Shown here: in pieces, positions 8,011 to 17,424 of the stretch
Layout of the letters: every line of letters begins with the position of its first letter
Numbering within the stretch: the stretch's first letter is position 1
NCBI RefSeq assembly: GCF_008974325.1
Contig: NZ_BKCG01000011.1
Location: forward strand, 1-64,000
Length of the DNA: 64,000 nt
Source: Patiriisocius marinus
GTDB lineage: Bacteria > Bacteroidota > Bacteroidia > Flavobacteriales > Flavobacteriaceae
Reading direction: 5' to 3'
Program-made: the position numbers and the translations under genes
The notes under the pieces: model-generated
Seen by the model: the letters and a program-made list of their open reading frames with translations, nothing else
What the model was told of the DNA's origin: nothing
Database searches by the model: none

Positions 8011-9810
8011 TTACTTGTTGTTCTGTATCCATGTGTCAATTTTGGCCTCTAATAGTGCTAGAGGGACACATCCAGTTTCTAGAACTTGATTGTGAAACTG
8101 TCGTATATCAAAGCTTTCACCTAATGATGATTTCGCTTTTTTTCGTAATTCTTGAATTTTTAATTGGCCTATTTTATAACTCAATGCCTGGCCTGGGTTA
8201 GCCATATATCTTTCAATTTCACTAATAATACCTGCTTCAGATTCTGCTTCATTATCTAATGAATATTGGATTGCTTTTTCTCTACTCCATCCTTTAGCGT
8301 GCATACCAGTATCTACAACCAGTCTAATGGCACGATGCATTTCGGCACCTAACATCCCAAAATATTGATATGGGTCTGTGTAAAGTCCTAATTCCTTTCC
8401 TAACGATTCACTATATAAAGCCCAGCCTTCACCGTATCCACTATACCATAGGGTTTTTCTGAAATCAGATAATTCTGTGTTTTCTTGTGTTAATGAAATT
8501 TGATAATGGTGTCCAGGAATAGCTTCGTGTAAAAATAATGACTCGTCACTATATACATTATATTTAGTTGCATCAGGAATTGGTGTATAGAATATACCTG
8601 GACGTGTTCCGTCTAGTGATCCTGGATTGTATTCTGCGCTTGCTGATTTTTCTCGAAAAGCTTCTGTTTGCCTAACTTCAAAAGGTGTTTTTGGTTTCTT
8701 GTCAAAAAGTTTTTCAAGTTGTGGTTTCATTGTTTCGTGAATTGCATTAAAATTAGCAATTACCTCAGCAGGTGTTTTAAAAGGCATCAACTTTGGATTG
8801 CTTCGTACATCATTAAAAAAGTCTTTAAGATTTCCTTTAAAGCCTATTTCAGTTTTCACTTTTTCCATTTCAGATAAAATACGAGCAACTTCTTTAAGTC
8901 CTAATTCGTGAATTTCATCTGCTGTCATTGATGTTGTAGTATACAATTTTATTTGATGTTTGTAGTAGTTATCACCATTTGGTATTTCAGAAATACCTGT
9001 ACTTATTCTACCAGCTTTTAGATAATCACCTGCCATGTACTCATATAAACTTTTATACGTTGGGATGATGTTTTCCTCAATCATTGACTTATAATTGTCC
9101 GCCAGCATCTTTTTGTCTTCATCACTAAAATTATCAGGCAATGCTTTAATAGGAGCGTAAAATAGGTGCTCATTAATATCTGAAACTGTCATTTCTTTTA
9201 ACTGCGGAATTACTTTTTTAATCAAAGATTTAGGTAACACGTAACCTTCAGCTGCTCCTTTGCGCATGTTTATTTCAGCATTTTTTAGCCATTCTAGGTA
9301 TCCATCTACACGAGCTAACCAGTTTGTGTAATCTTCAACCGTTTCAAATGGTTGAGCTCCTGCGCCACTTGCGAGTTGTCCAAAAGTTAAATTGATGCTC
9401 CACATTTGGTCAATAGGAAAATATTCGAAATTTTTAAAACTTAAGTGATCTAAGTTTATATCGCACTCCCATGTTAGTATATCAAGGCTCATTTTTTGAG
9501 CATCTGTAAGTATACTGCGATCATAGCTAGCTACTTTTTCTTTGTATTCAGTATAGTATGCTTTCATTAAAGCAATATGTCCTGAGGAAAGAGGATTTGG
9601 AAATTGATCGTTAAATCTATTGTCTCCAGACATTGTAGCATTTACTGGGTTCAATTTTAAGCCATCTTCATAATAATTTTTCAACATAGATTCAAAATCA
9701 GAATTTACCGAAACGGTTTTTTCTTCTGAAATGTGCTGAGTTTTATCTTTGCATGAAATTGCTAGTATGGCTATAACAATTAGTATAATACGAACGATCG
9801 GTTTTCTCAT
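8011..9810 (-). CDS. DUF885 family lipoprotein, probable metallopeptidase
   Basis: This 599-residue protein has a lipoprotein signal peptide, with lipobox AISC and cysteine 20. The mature part matches the DUF885 family. It carries the motif HEAIPGHHYQ at 428-437, which looks like a zinc-metallopeptidase HE..PGH site, followed by the conserved YGEGWALYSE block. The family is thought to be peptidase-like, but its substrate is not known to me. The gene starts 33 bases after trmD ends and precedes rplS by 138 bases, so it interrupts the usual trmD-rplS pair. It is probably transcribed with trmD. Confidence 0.88.
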   Translation of the reverse strand: MRKPIVRIILIVIAILAISCKDKTQHISEEKTVSVNSDFESMLKNYYEDGLKLNPVNATMSGDNRFNDQFPNPLSSGHIALMKAYYTEYKEKVASYDRSILTDAQKMSLDILTWECDINLDHLSFKNFEYFPIDQMWSINLTFGQLASGAGAQPFETVEDYTNWLARVDGYLEWLKNAEINMRKGAAEGYVLPKSLIKKVIPQLKEMTVSDINEHLFYAPIKALPDNFSDEDKKMLADNYKSMIEENIIPTYKSLYEYMAGDYLKAGRISTGISEIPNGDNYYKHQIKLYTTTSMTADEIHELGLKEVARILSEMEKVKTEIGFKGNLKDFFNDVRSNPKLMPFKTPAEVIANFNAIHETMKPQLEKLFDKKPKTPFEVRQTEAFREKSASAEYNPGSLDGTRPGIFYTPIPDATKYNVYSDESLFLHEAIPGHHYQISLTQENTELSDFRKTLWYSGYGEGWALYSESLGKELGLYTDPYQYFGMLGAEMHRAIRLVVDTGMHAKGWSREKAIQYSLDNEAESEAGIISEIERYMANPGQALSYKIGQLKIQELRKKAKSSLGESFDIRQFHNQVLETGCVPLALLEAKIDTWIQNNK

Positions 9811-9843
9811 ATTGCAATGTGTTTTAAAATGAAAATAATTGTA

Positions 9844-10521
9844 TTAATCCTCTAGTAAGTCTGGGCGTCTATTTTTAGTGTTTTTGTATGCTTCTTCTTC
9901 GCGCCATTTTTCAATATTCTTGTTATGACCGCTCAATAGAATTTCTGGAACTTTCCATCCTTTATAATCTGCTGGTCTTGTATAGATTGGTGGAGCAAGT
10001 AAGTCGTCTTGGAAACTATCTGTCAAAGCGCTGGTTTCATCACCTAAAACACCAGGTATTAATCTAATTACACTATCGCATAATATTGCTGCACCTAGTT
10101 CACCGCCGCTTAATACATAATCTCCTACAGAAATTTCTCTAGTTATAAATTGATCACGAACGCGTTGATCTACTCCTTTATAATGACCACATAAGATGAT
10201 AATGTTTTCCTGAAGTGAAACTTGATTTGCAATACCTTGATTTAAAGTTTCTCCATCAGGTGTCATATATATAATCTCGTCATAATCTCTTTGTGATGTT
10301 AAGCTACTAATGCATTTATCAATAGGTTCAATCATCATTACCATTCCTGCACCACCACCAAATTGGTAATCGTCAATTTTATTATAATTGTTTAATGAAA
10401 AATCACGAAGGTTATGAAAATGGACTTCGACGAGTCCTTTGTCAATTGCACGTTTCAGAATTGATGCTTCAAATGGACTTTTTAAAAGTTCGGGTAAAAC
10501 GGTGATGATATCTATACGCAT
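9844..10521 (-). CDS. trmD: tRNA (guanine37-N1)-methyltransferase TrmD
   Basis: TrmD methylates G37 next to the anticodon of tRNAs reading CCN, CUN and CGG codons, using S-adenosylmethionine, and so prevents frameshifting. The 225-residue length is normal. The knotted SPOUT-fold motifs are present: FGGGAGMVM near residue 54, and [12 protein letters not shown] plus the IPGVLGDE segment in the second half. rimM and rpsP, its common partners, are not in the window. Upstream, TATTTTTTTG (about 10540-10549) is a weak -7-like candidate. Confidence 0.96.
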   Translation of the reverse strand: MRIDIITVLPELLKSPFEASILKRAIDKGLVEVHFHNLRDFSLNNYNKIDDYQFGGGAGMVMMIEPIDKCISSLTSQRDYDEIIYMTPDGETLNQGIANQVSLQENIIILCGHYKGVDQRVRDQFITREISVGDYVLSGGELGAAILCDSVIRLIPGVLGDETSALTDSFQDDLLAPPIYTRPADYKGWKVPEILLSGHNKNIEKWREEEAYKNTKNRRPDLLED

Positions 10522-10637
10522 TTAAGTAAGTATTAGGGTCAAAAAAATAGTGTAAGCTTTTCTTTAAAGTTTACAGAGTTCGTAAGAAAAAATTGAATGT
10601 AACTGAATTCTTAATATTTCGAATTAATATTCAAATG

Positions 10638-12005
10638 CTAAAAAGGTTTTTTTCCTTTGTTTTTATTTAACTTATTGTAGGTTTTATCACCTCTAGTTCT
10701 TGCCTTTTTATATTTCTGCTTAATTATGCGTTTATAACTTCCACCTTGATTCGTCTTACTATTTTTCTCACTTTTTTCGTGAAAACTTTCGCCTTTTTCT
10801 TCCTCAACAATGGTATGTGGGTTATCGCGCTCAATTATTTTAGGTTGCTCTTCCCAAGTAAGTAGTTTAGAAATCTCTAAAGTTTCAGGTGTTTCTAATA
10901 GCTCAATAGTATGATCCATTAGTGTTTCAATATTTTCTTTGAAACCCTGCTCGGCTGGAGTGCTAAATAGGATAGAAGTACCTTGAGCTTCAGCACGACC
11001 TGTTCTTCCTATACGGTGCATATAGTTTTCAGGAAAACGAGGGGTGTCAACATTAATAACATGACTAATGTTTTCAAGGTCTAATCCACGAGCCATGATG
11101 TCTGTAGTTACAAGTATTCTTGTTTTATTGTCATTAAAGTCTTCGATAGAACGAATACGATAATTCTGTGTTTTGTTAGAGTGAATTACTGCTACTTCAC
11201 TTGTAAAGAAATCATAAAGTAATTCGTAAACTAAATCAGCCGATTTCTTATTGGGAACAAATATTAATGTTTTAGTATATGTTTCGGTATCAACTAAAAG
11301 GTCTTTTAATAGATTGATTTTAGTGTGAAAGTTAGGTAAGTTGTAAGCGTATTGTGTAATGTTATCTAATGGGGTACCGCTAACTGCAACTGAAATTGTA
11401 GTTGGTGCTTTAAAAAAGGCTGTAATAAATTCCTCAACATCATCAGTCATTGTTGCTGAAAACATTATGTTTTGGCGTTGAGCAGGGAGTAATTCGAGAA
11501 TATTTGTAAGCTGAAATCTAAAACCTAGATCAAGCATAATATCTACCTCATCAATGACTAATTTTTTAATGTGTTTAGGTTTTAATGCTCTGCTTAAAAG
11601 CAAATCGTATAAACGACCTGGAGTTGCGACAATAATATCAGCACCTTCCATTACTAATGCTTTATGCTGGTTGATGTTAACACCACCATACACACCTTTA
11701 ACTCTTATAGAGCTGTATTTACCAAATTTTTCAATCTCATCAACTACCTGTATAACAAGTTCACGTGTAGGAACAATTACTAGAATACGTGGGTCAATTT
11801 GCTTAGAGAACTTCAAGCCATTAATTAGCGGAAGCATATAAGCAAAAGTTTTTCCTGTACCTGTTTGTGCAATTCCTACTAAATCTTTCCCAGACATAAC
11901 TGGAGAAAAAGATTGTGCTTGTATTTCTGTAGGTGTTGTAAAGCCCAAGTCTTCAATTGCATAATGCAATTGTTTGCTAAGCTTAAAATCTTGAAAAGAA
12001 TCCAT
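10638..12005 (-). CDS. DEAD-box RNA helicase (DEVD variant)
   Basis: This is a 455-residue ATP-dependent RNA helicase of the RhlE/DbpA-like class. The Q motif lies near residues 22-31, Walker A AQTGTGKT at 46-53, PTREL at 79-83, and motif II at 152-155. Motif II reads DEVD instead of DEAD. SAT and the C-terminal HRIGRTGRAEAQG motif VI follow. The last 60 or so residues are strongly basic and low-complexity, typical of an RNA-binding tail. It likely acts in ribosome assembly or RNA turnover in the cold; no partner gene tells which. Confidence 0.95.
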   Translation of the reverse strand: MDSFQDFKLSKQLHYAIEDLGFTTPTEIQAQSFSPVMSGKDLVGIAQTGTGKTFAYMLPLINGLKFSKQIDPRILVIVPTRELVIQVVDEIEKFGKYSSIRVKGVYGGVNINQHKALVMEGADIIVATPGRLYDLLLSRALKPKHIKKLVIDEVDIMLDLGFRFQLTNILELLPAQRQNIMFSATMTDDVEEFITAFFKAPTTISVAVSGTPLDNITQYAYNLPNFHTKINLLKDLLVDTETYTKTLIFVPNKKSADLVYELLYDFFTSEVAVIHSNKTQNYRIRSIEDFNDNKTRILVTTDIMARGLDLENISHVINVDTPRFPENYMHRIGRTGRAEAQGTSILFSTPAEQGFKENIETLMDHTIELLETPETLEISKLLTWEEQPKIIERDNPHTIVEEEKGESFHEKSEKNSKTNQGGSYKRIIKQKYKKARTRGDKTYNKLNKNKGKKPF

Positions 12006-12019
12006 TGTAAAAATTTTTG

Positions 12020-12027
12020 CAAAGGTA
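12020..12027 (-). promoter_or_regulatory. -7 box of the DEAD-box helicase gene
   Basis: TACCTTTG on the - strand is an exact TAnnTTTG match. Transcription would start about 8-10 bases before the ATG, so the leader is very short. Confidence 0.5.
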
Positions 12028-12121
12028 CTGTTTTAATGGGGATGGCGAATGTTTTATTATTTAGCCTTAGATAAATTATAGGTAGCTTATATTTAAACTG
12101 TTTTTATAAACGATTAATTGT

Positions 12122-12574
12122 TTAATCCTCATATTCAGGCATCCACGTATAATGTAGTACTGTGGTGTCTTTTTTCCATTTTAAACGCTCATACAAATGT
12201 TGTGCAGGATTGTTACAATCAGTTTCTAATGTTAGTCCTTTTGAGTTCTGTGTATTTGCAAATTGTTTTGCAGCATTGAGCAAAATTTCTCCAACACCTT
12301 TTTTTCTGAAATTTTCGTCAACAAATAAATCATTAAGTATATACGTACGTTGCATAGATACCGAAGAATAACTTGGGTATAATTGTGTGAAGCCTGTTAC
12401 AGCGTTTGAATCGTTTAGGGCAATTATAATGTAAGAATCATTTAACCTTAATCGTTCTGATATAAAATTAACGGCGCCATCAATGTCACTTTCTTGCTTA
12501 TAAAAAATTCGATATTGATTAAAGAGTTTTGCTAATTGCTGAAGATCAAATTTGTTTGCTTGGCGTGTTTCCAT
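12122..12574 (-). CDS. GNAT family N-acetyltransferase
   Basis: This 150-residue protein has the GNAT fold. The acetyl-CoA loop (R/Q-x-x-G-x-G/A) is visible as RKKGVGEIL near residues 92-99, followed by the beta-bulge segment with LTLETDCNNPAQHLYERLKW. It would transfer an acetyl group from acetyl-CoA to an amine, but the acceptor cannot be told from sequence. It lies alone between the helicase gene and the AsmA-like gene, with no obvious operon partner. Confidence 0.85.
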   Translation of the reverse strand: METRQANKFDLQQLAKLFNQYRIFYKQESDIDGAVNFISERLRLNDSYIIIALNDSNAVTGFTQLYPSYSSVSMQRTYILNDLFVDENFRKKGVGEILLNAAKQFANTQNSKGLTLETDCNNPAQHLYERLKWKKDTTVLHYTWMPEYED

Positions 12575-12667
12575 AATAAAGTGACTTTTGGTAAGTACAA
12601 GCTACAACATTTACGTCACTTAATACAACTAATTAAAATTTCAGAAATTGACGCAATCTACAGGATA

Positions 12668-13891
12668 TTAGTTTGATAACTGGTCATCATCTTCAGTGTT
12701 GTCTCCATCAAATAATCTTTTAAAAAATCCAGCCGAATCTTTTTCTCGTTCAGCTTTTCGTTCTTCTCTTTTCAATTGTCTTTTTTCTTTATTCGTTAGA
12801 CTGTCATTGTCTTTAAACGCATCTTTATATTCTATTGAATTATTAGTTTCACCTTTAAAAGCTTTAATCCAAGCATTTTTAAAAATGTTGCCAACTGTTG
12901 GCCAAACTCCAGCTTCTACACCATTTAAATCTCCTTCAATAGGTACGAGTGTTGCTACAGTATCAGTAGATTGGTTTTTTAGCACAAATTTAAAAAAGCC
13001 AATAAATCCTTCCCAGAGTGTTTCCAAAAAACCATCTTCTGGACCTATAAGTTTTGTGTCTCTTAGTAATGGTTTTACATACCCCTTAAGGTAACCATCT
13101 GCAATCGCTATTTCACTATACATTTCAAATGTTCCATTTTCAAAATCTAATCCAGAGTAATAGCTAGTAAGGTCATTTAGCGCACTTGCATTAGATTTTT
13201 GAAGAGAAAAAGCAAGGTCCATATCTGGAACTTCTTTGATAATATTCATATTTCCTTCAAGTAATACATTTCCACCACCAAAGGATACTCCAGTTGCTTT
13301 TACTGGAGATGGAAGTACTCGGTTTTTTTCTACAACATTGCGAAGGTTTTCCATCGTGAGTTCTAATTGCTCAATGGACAAATCAATATTAGGTTCAGCA
13401 CTAAGTTGTACAAATGATAGTTTACCATTGTGTGCTTCAAAGTGGTTTATTTCTAAAGGAACTAAATCGGTTAAAGCTTTTGTCCAGTCATCAACATTTG
13501 CCATTCCTTCCTCAGGAGTAGATTGTTGGTCTTCAAAAACATATATAACTTCAGGGCGATTCATTTCAATTTCGGCAACTATTTCTCCTTTAAATAAAGA
13601 TTTCCATTCTACTGAAATATCGTTTTCAGGGAAATTTAAAAATGGAACTTGTGTGTTTGCATCTATTTTATTTAAATACATACCATTAATTTGATAAGCT
13701 CCGCGCCATAATGAAATACCGATGTTATCAACTTGTCCATAATATCCTGGGATATCTGCAAGAACTTTGTTTACATAGTTTTTCACATAATAAGGTAGAT
13801 ATATTCTTGCCGCTATTAGTAGTACTAAAAGTATAATAGGGAAGGTATATCGTTTCTTTTTATATGCTTTGCGTTTTTTTTTAATTGTCAT
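12668..13891 (-). CDS. AsmA/DUF748-like membrane-anchored protein
   Basis: This is a protein of about 407 residues with a lysine-rich N-terminus, one membrane helix (about residues 15-32) and a long beta-strand-rich domain. A charged tail with many K, E and D residues follows, covering about the last 50 residues. The features fit the DUF748/AsmA-like group, which spans the envelope and is linked to lipid transport or outer-membrane integrity. I chose the ATG at 13891 because the protein then opens MTIKKKRK, directly before the helix. An ATG seven codons upstream (13912) is possible but adds an atypical sequence. It stands alone. Confidence 0.78.
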   Translation of the reverse strand: MTIKKKRKAYKKKRYTFPIILLVLLIAARIYLPYYVKNYVNKVLADIPGYYGQVDNIGISLWRGAYQINGMYLNKIDANTQVPFLNFPENDISVEWKSLFKGEIVAEIEMNRPEVIYVFEDQQSTPEEGMANVDDWTKALTDLVPLEINHFEAHNGKLSFVQLSAEPNIDLSIEQLELTMENLRNVVEKNRVLPSPVKATGVSFGGGNVLLEGNMNIIKEVPDMDLAFSLQKSNASALNDLTSYYSGLDFENGTFEMYSEIAIADGYLKGYVKPLLRDTKLIGPEDGFLETLWEGFIGFFKFVLKNQSTDTVATLVPIEGDLNGVEAGVWPTVGNIFKNAWIKAFKGETNNSIEYKDAFKDNDSLTNKEKRQLKREERKAEREKDSAGFFKRLFDGDNTEDDDQLSN

Positions 13892-13995
13892 ATAAGTTTT
13901 TAAGGTTAACAAAGTTTATTAATTGTATTTAAATAGTGCGTTAAGAGATAGCTAAAACTGTGGTTGTATGATATTTCTGAAATGATATAACATAA

Positions 13996-14028
13996 AAAAC
14001 CCTGCTAAATTTAAATTAGCAGGGTTTT
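13996..14028 (-). terminator. Terminator of the GAPDH gene
   Basis: A 13-bp stem (13996-14008 with 14016-14028) has a 7-base loop, with A and T tracts on both flanks, so it could work in both directions. It lies about 30 bases after the GAPDH stop codon. Confidence 0.85.
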
Positions 14029-14059
14029 ATTTATTAAAATTTCCGAAGAAAGGTGGCTA

Positions 14060-15508
14060 CTAGTAGTAGGTAAATCTTCTAACTTTAGAAATGTATTTAG
14101 CTAGTCTAATAACTTGATGGCTGTAGCCATATTCATTATCATACCATACATATATTACAATGTTTTTACCGTCTTTAGTAACGATAGTTGCGTTACTGTC
14201 ATAGATAGATGGCGCTGAAGAACCTACGATATCGCTTGAAACAAGCTCGTTGTTAATTGAGTATTTAATTTGCTCTACAAGGTTTCCTTCAAGAGCATAT
14301 TTTTTCATTGTAGCATTTAAACCATCTACTGAGGTAGGAGTTTCAAGCTCTAATTTCAAAATAGCAAGTGATCCGTTAGGAACAGGAACTCTAATTGCAT
14401 TAGAAGTTAATTTACCTTCAAATGATGGTAGTGCTTTAGATACGGCAGTTCCAGCACCAGTTTCAGTAATTACCATATTCAATGCTGCTGCACGACCACG
14501 GCGATATTTTTTATGCATATTATCAACCAAGTTTTGGTCATTAGTATATGCGTGGATAGTTTCTAAGTGACCATGTACTACGCCAAATGTATCTTCAATT
14601 GCTTTAAGCACTGGAGTAATTGCGTTAGTTGTACAAGATGCTGCAGAGAAAATATCAATTTCGTCTGGGTTGTGCTCTTTATGGTTTACACCGTGAACTA
14701 TATTAGGCACTCCTTTTCCTGGAGCAGTTAATAATACTTTAGAAGCTCCGTTAGGTGTTAAGTGACGGCTTAAAGCTTCTTTATCTCTAAAAGCTCCAGT
14801 GTTGTCAATTATTAAGGCGTTATTAATACCGTAGTCAGTATAATCTATATCTTCTGGACCATTTGCAGATATAATGTGCACTGTTGTTCCATTGATAATT
14901 AATGCTTTGTTTTCAAGATCTACACGAACTGTTCCTGGAAAATCTCCGTGAACGGAATCGTATTGTAATAATGAAGCACGTTTTTCAAGAACAGTTTGAT
15001 CAATAGCTCCTCTTGTTACAATGGCACGTAATCTCATTTGACTTCCTTGTCCAGTACGTGTCATCAACTCACGAGCTAACAAACGACCAATTCTACCAAA
15101 ACCGTAAAGTACTACGTCTTTAGGTTCAATCGAAGATTTGTCTTTTGCATCTTTCAATTTTTCTGCTACAAATGCCATTGCATTTTTATCAGCATTTTCT
15201 TCAAGATGGTATTCGTATGTTAATTTACCTATATCCAGTTTTGCTGGTGGAAGGTCTAGTGTTTTAATTGCCTGTGCAATTTCAACTGAGTCAAAGATTG
15301 AGATAGCTTTTTGTACAAACTCACCTGCGTATTCGTGAAGGTTTAATATTTCACTTACGTTACGGTCAATAAGTTGGTTGCGGAAAAGAACTAATTCAAT
15401 AGATTTATCATACCATAAATCACTTATTATGTTGATAAATTCGACAGTCGCTTTCCGGCGGTCAGTTTGAAAAGACAGTTCTTTTTCATAAACGTCATCA
15501 AAACTCAT
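14060..15508 (-). CDS. gap: Glyceraldehyde-3-phosphate dehydrogenase, long form
   Basis: It catalyses the NAD(P)-linked oxidation of glyceraldehyde 3-phosphate to 1,3-bisphosphoglycerate, or the reverse in gluconeogenesis. The catalytic core is complete: nucleotide loop GFGRIG at 136-141, active-site cysteine 292 in SAASCTTNAITP, and the C-terminal WYDNEYGYSHQ signature. The protein has 482 residues rather than about 335, because an alpha-helical segment of some 130 residues precedes the Rossmann fold. I know of long GAPDHs of this kind in Bacteroidetes; the role of the extension is not clear to me. The gene has its own -7 box and terminator. Confidence 0.94.
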   Translation of the reverse strand: MSFDDVYEKELSFQTDRRKATVEFINIISDLWYDKSIELVLFRNQLIDRNVSEILNLHEYAGEFVQKAISIFDSVEIAQAIKTLDLPPAKLDIGKLTYEYHLEENADKNAMAFVAEKLKDAKDKSSIEPKDVVLYGFGRIGRLLARELMTRTGQGSQMRLRAIVTRGAIDQTVLEKRASLLQYDSVHGDFPGTVRVDLENKALIINGTTVHIISANGPEDIDYTDYGINNALIIDNTGAFRDKEALSRHLTPNGASKVLLTAPGKGVPNIVHGVNHKEHNPDEIDIFSAASCTTNAITPVLKAIEDTFGVVHGHLETIHAYTNDQNLVDNMHKKYRRGRAAALNMVITETGAGTAVSKALPSFEGKLTSNAIRVPVPNGSLAILKLELETPTSVDGLNATMKKYALEGNLVEQIKYSINNELVSSDIVGSSAPSIYDSNATIVTKDGKNIVIYVWYDNEYGYSHQVIRLAKYISKVRRFTYY

Positions 15509-15563
15509 AGTTTTAGGGTTTTAGGTTACGATTTTACTCGCAAGTTATGTTGTAAATTTTTCG

Positions 15564-15571
15564 CAAAAATA
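15564..15571 (-). promoter_or_regulatory. -7 box of the GAPDH gene
   Basis: TATTTTTG on the - strand matches TAnnTTTG exactly and gives a leader of about 50 bases. A TTGAC lies only just upstream of it, so the -33 element is unclear. Confidence 0.5.
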
Positions 15572-15657
15572 GTCAATTTTTAGGGTTTGAACTTAAATAT
15601 TAATAAGTTGTTTATCATGTAATTAAAGATAAGTAGGAAGGAATGTTTTTAAAAGTA

Positions 15658-15688
15658 AAAACCCTTCAATGTTTTGTTGAAGGGTTTT
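15658..15688 (-). terminator. Terminator of the HtrA protease gene
   Basis: A 12-bp stem (15658-15669 with 15677-15688) and a 7-base loop are flanked by A residues on the left. It follows the protease stop codon at 15751 on the - strand. Confidence 0.8.
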
Positions 15689-15750
15689 CTATTCAACGGG
15701 AATTATTTACGCTTCCTTCCGTGTTGAAATAATATTTTATTTTGAACAAT

Positions 15751-17151
15751 CTATCTAAAAATATAAGAGTGAGTTTCTCCTTGTTTATTTACAAAAGTCA
15801 TTTTAATTGGGTCTTGTCTTTTGCGACTAGTCATAATGTCTTTCACTTCGTCAACATCATTAACTTTAATGTCATCAATTGCAATAATAATATTACCTTC
15901 AATACCATATCTTGCAACTTCCTTAGTGAGAGCTTTTATTATTTCGACACCGTTTTTAAGACCATATTTTTGAAGATCTGCTGAGTTAGCTTTTCTAACT
16001 TCAACTCCTATATCTTTAATCTCGTATGTTTCTAGTTTTATCAAAGTGACAGGAATTACCTTTTCATCACCATCTCTAAGTACAGTTACTTTAACAACAT
16101 CGTTAGGTCTCTTAGCTCCTAAGTAACCAGAAAGGTCTGAGAATTTCCCTACTTGATATCCGTCAAGTTCTTTAATAATATCTCCTTTTCTTATTCCGCT
16201 AGATGCAGCGCCACTTCCTTCTTCCACAGAACCTACGTAAACTCCTTCGGTTTCACTAACTCCCCATTGTTTAGCACTTTGAGTGTTTAGGTTTCCACCA
16301 CTAATTCCTAAAACGGCACGTTGTACATTTCCAAACTCCATAATGTCTTCAACTACTTTTCTAGCGATGTTAGATGGAACTGCAAAAGCGTAACCTACAT
16401 AACTTCCTGTTTCAGATGTGATTGCGGTATTAATGCCTATAAGTTCTCCACGAGTATTCACTAAAGCGCCACCGCTATTTCCTCTATTTACTGCGGCATC
16501 AGTTTGAATAAATGATTGTGGATTACCATCAAACTCATCTAAATCTCTAGCTTTTGCACTAACAATACCAGCGGTTACTGTTGAGGTTAACCTAAAAGGG
16601 TTTCCAACTGCTAATACCCATTCACCAACCTTTGTATTATTTGAATCACTAAAAGGTACAAAAGGTAAAGGTTCTTCAGCATCAATTTTAATTAAAGCAA
16701 TATCAGTTTTAGGGTCAGTACCAACTAATGTTGCCTTATAAGTGGCGTTATTGTTAAGTGTTACCTCAAGTTGTGTCGCATTATCAATAACGTGATTATT
16801 TGTAATTATATAACCATCAGGAGTGATAATTACGCCACTTCCGGTACCTACTTGCGCTTTTGGTTGTCCACCACCATAAATGTATTCCATCATATTGGTT
16901 GGCTGCCTACTTACTGTTTTGTTAATAACGTGCACTACAGAGTTCACCGTTTTCTCCGCAGCAACAGTAAAGTCAATTGAAGTTGTAGGTGTATCCGAAG
17001 AAAAATTGGTAGGCGTGTAATTAACAGTATTGGTTGACACAGGAATACTTGTTACACCTACGTCGTTTTTAGTGTCTAATAATTTGTAACCTCCTAAGGT
17101 TACCGCCCCAGCTGCAAGGGCAACAGTGAAAAGTTTAAGTGTTTGATTCAT
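15751..17151 (-). CDS. HtrA/DegP-type serine protease with PDZ domains
   Basis: This is an envelope protease and chaperone of the trypsin fold. The N-terminus holds a hydrophobic segment (about residues 5-22) that acts as signal peptide or anchor. The catalytic triad is visible: His120 in TNNHV, Asp150 in PKTDIAL and Ser226 in RGNSGGAL. Two PDZ domains follow (about 270-365 and 375-466). It would degrade or refold damaged proteins in the periplasm. At 466 residues it has the usual family length. A -7-like TATCCTTTG (17191-17199), with one extra spacer base, lies about 40 bases upstream. It is divergent from dapF. Confidence 0.94.
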   Translation of the reverse strand: MNQTLKLFTVALAAGAVTLGGYKLLDTKNDVGVTSIPVSTNTVNYTPTNFSSDTPTTSIDFTVAAEKTVNSVVHVINKTVSRQPTNMMEYIYGGGQPKAQVGTGSGVIITPDGYIITNNHVIDNATQLEVTLNNNATYKATLVGTDPKTDIALIKIDAEEPLPFVPFSDSNNTKVGEWVLAVGNPFRLTSTVTAGIVSAKARDLDEFDGNPQSFIQTDAAVNRGNSGGALVNTRGELIGINTAITSETGSYVGYAFAVPSNIARKVVEDIMEFGNVQRAVLGISGGNLNTQSAKQWGVSETEGVYVGSVEEGSGAASSGIRKGDIIKELDGYQVGKFSDLSGYLGAKRPNDVVKVTVLRDGDEKVIPVTLIKLETYEIKDIGVEVRKANSADLQKYGLKNGVEIIKALTKEVARYGIEGNIIIAIDDIKVNDVDEVKDIMTSRKRQDPIKMTFVNKQGETHSYIFR

Positions 17152-17411
17152 CTTGATAAATTTTAATTGTTCAAGTAAATTTTAATCATACAAAGGATAG
17201 CCTTTTAAGTTAAACGTATTATTTATGTTTTGAATTGTAAAAGCACTTCGGAAATTCTCTTGATTTGAAGCTTGTAATAGCGCATTAGACTAAAGTTGTA
17301 AAACCAAAAAACCTCTATGCTTTTAAATAAGACGACAGCTCTTCCAAATAATTTCACATTTTAACCCTTAATTAACAATTAGAATAGAATCTAACGTGGA
17401 ATGGCTTTTAG

Positions 17412-17419
17412 TATCTTTG
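17412..17419 (+). promoter_or_regulatory. -7 box of dapF, 5 bases before the ATG
   Basis: TATCTTTG matches TAnnTTTG exactly, and CTACT separates it from the ATG at 17425. It lies inside the reading frame that would arise from the upstream ATG at 17401, which argues against that start and suggests a leaderless message. Confidence 0.6.
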
Positions 17420-17424
17420 CTACT

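Noticed and set aside
17401-17424. Upstream ATG that would lengthen DapF by eight residues
   Set aside because: The added residues contain the exact -7 box TATCTTTG and do not match the family start.
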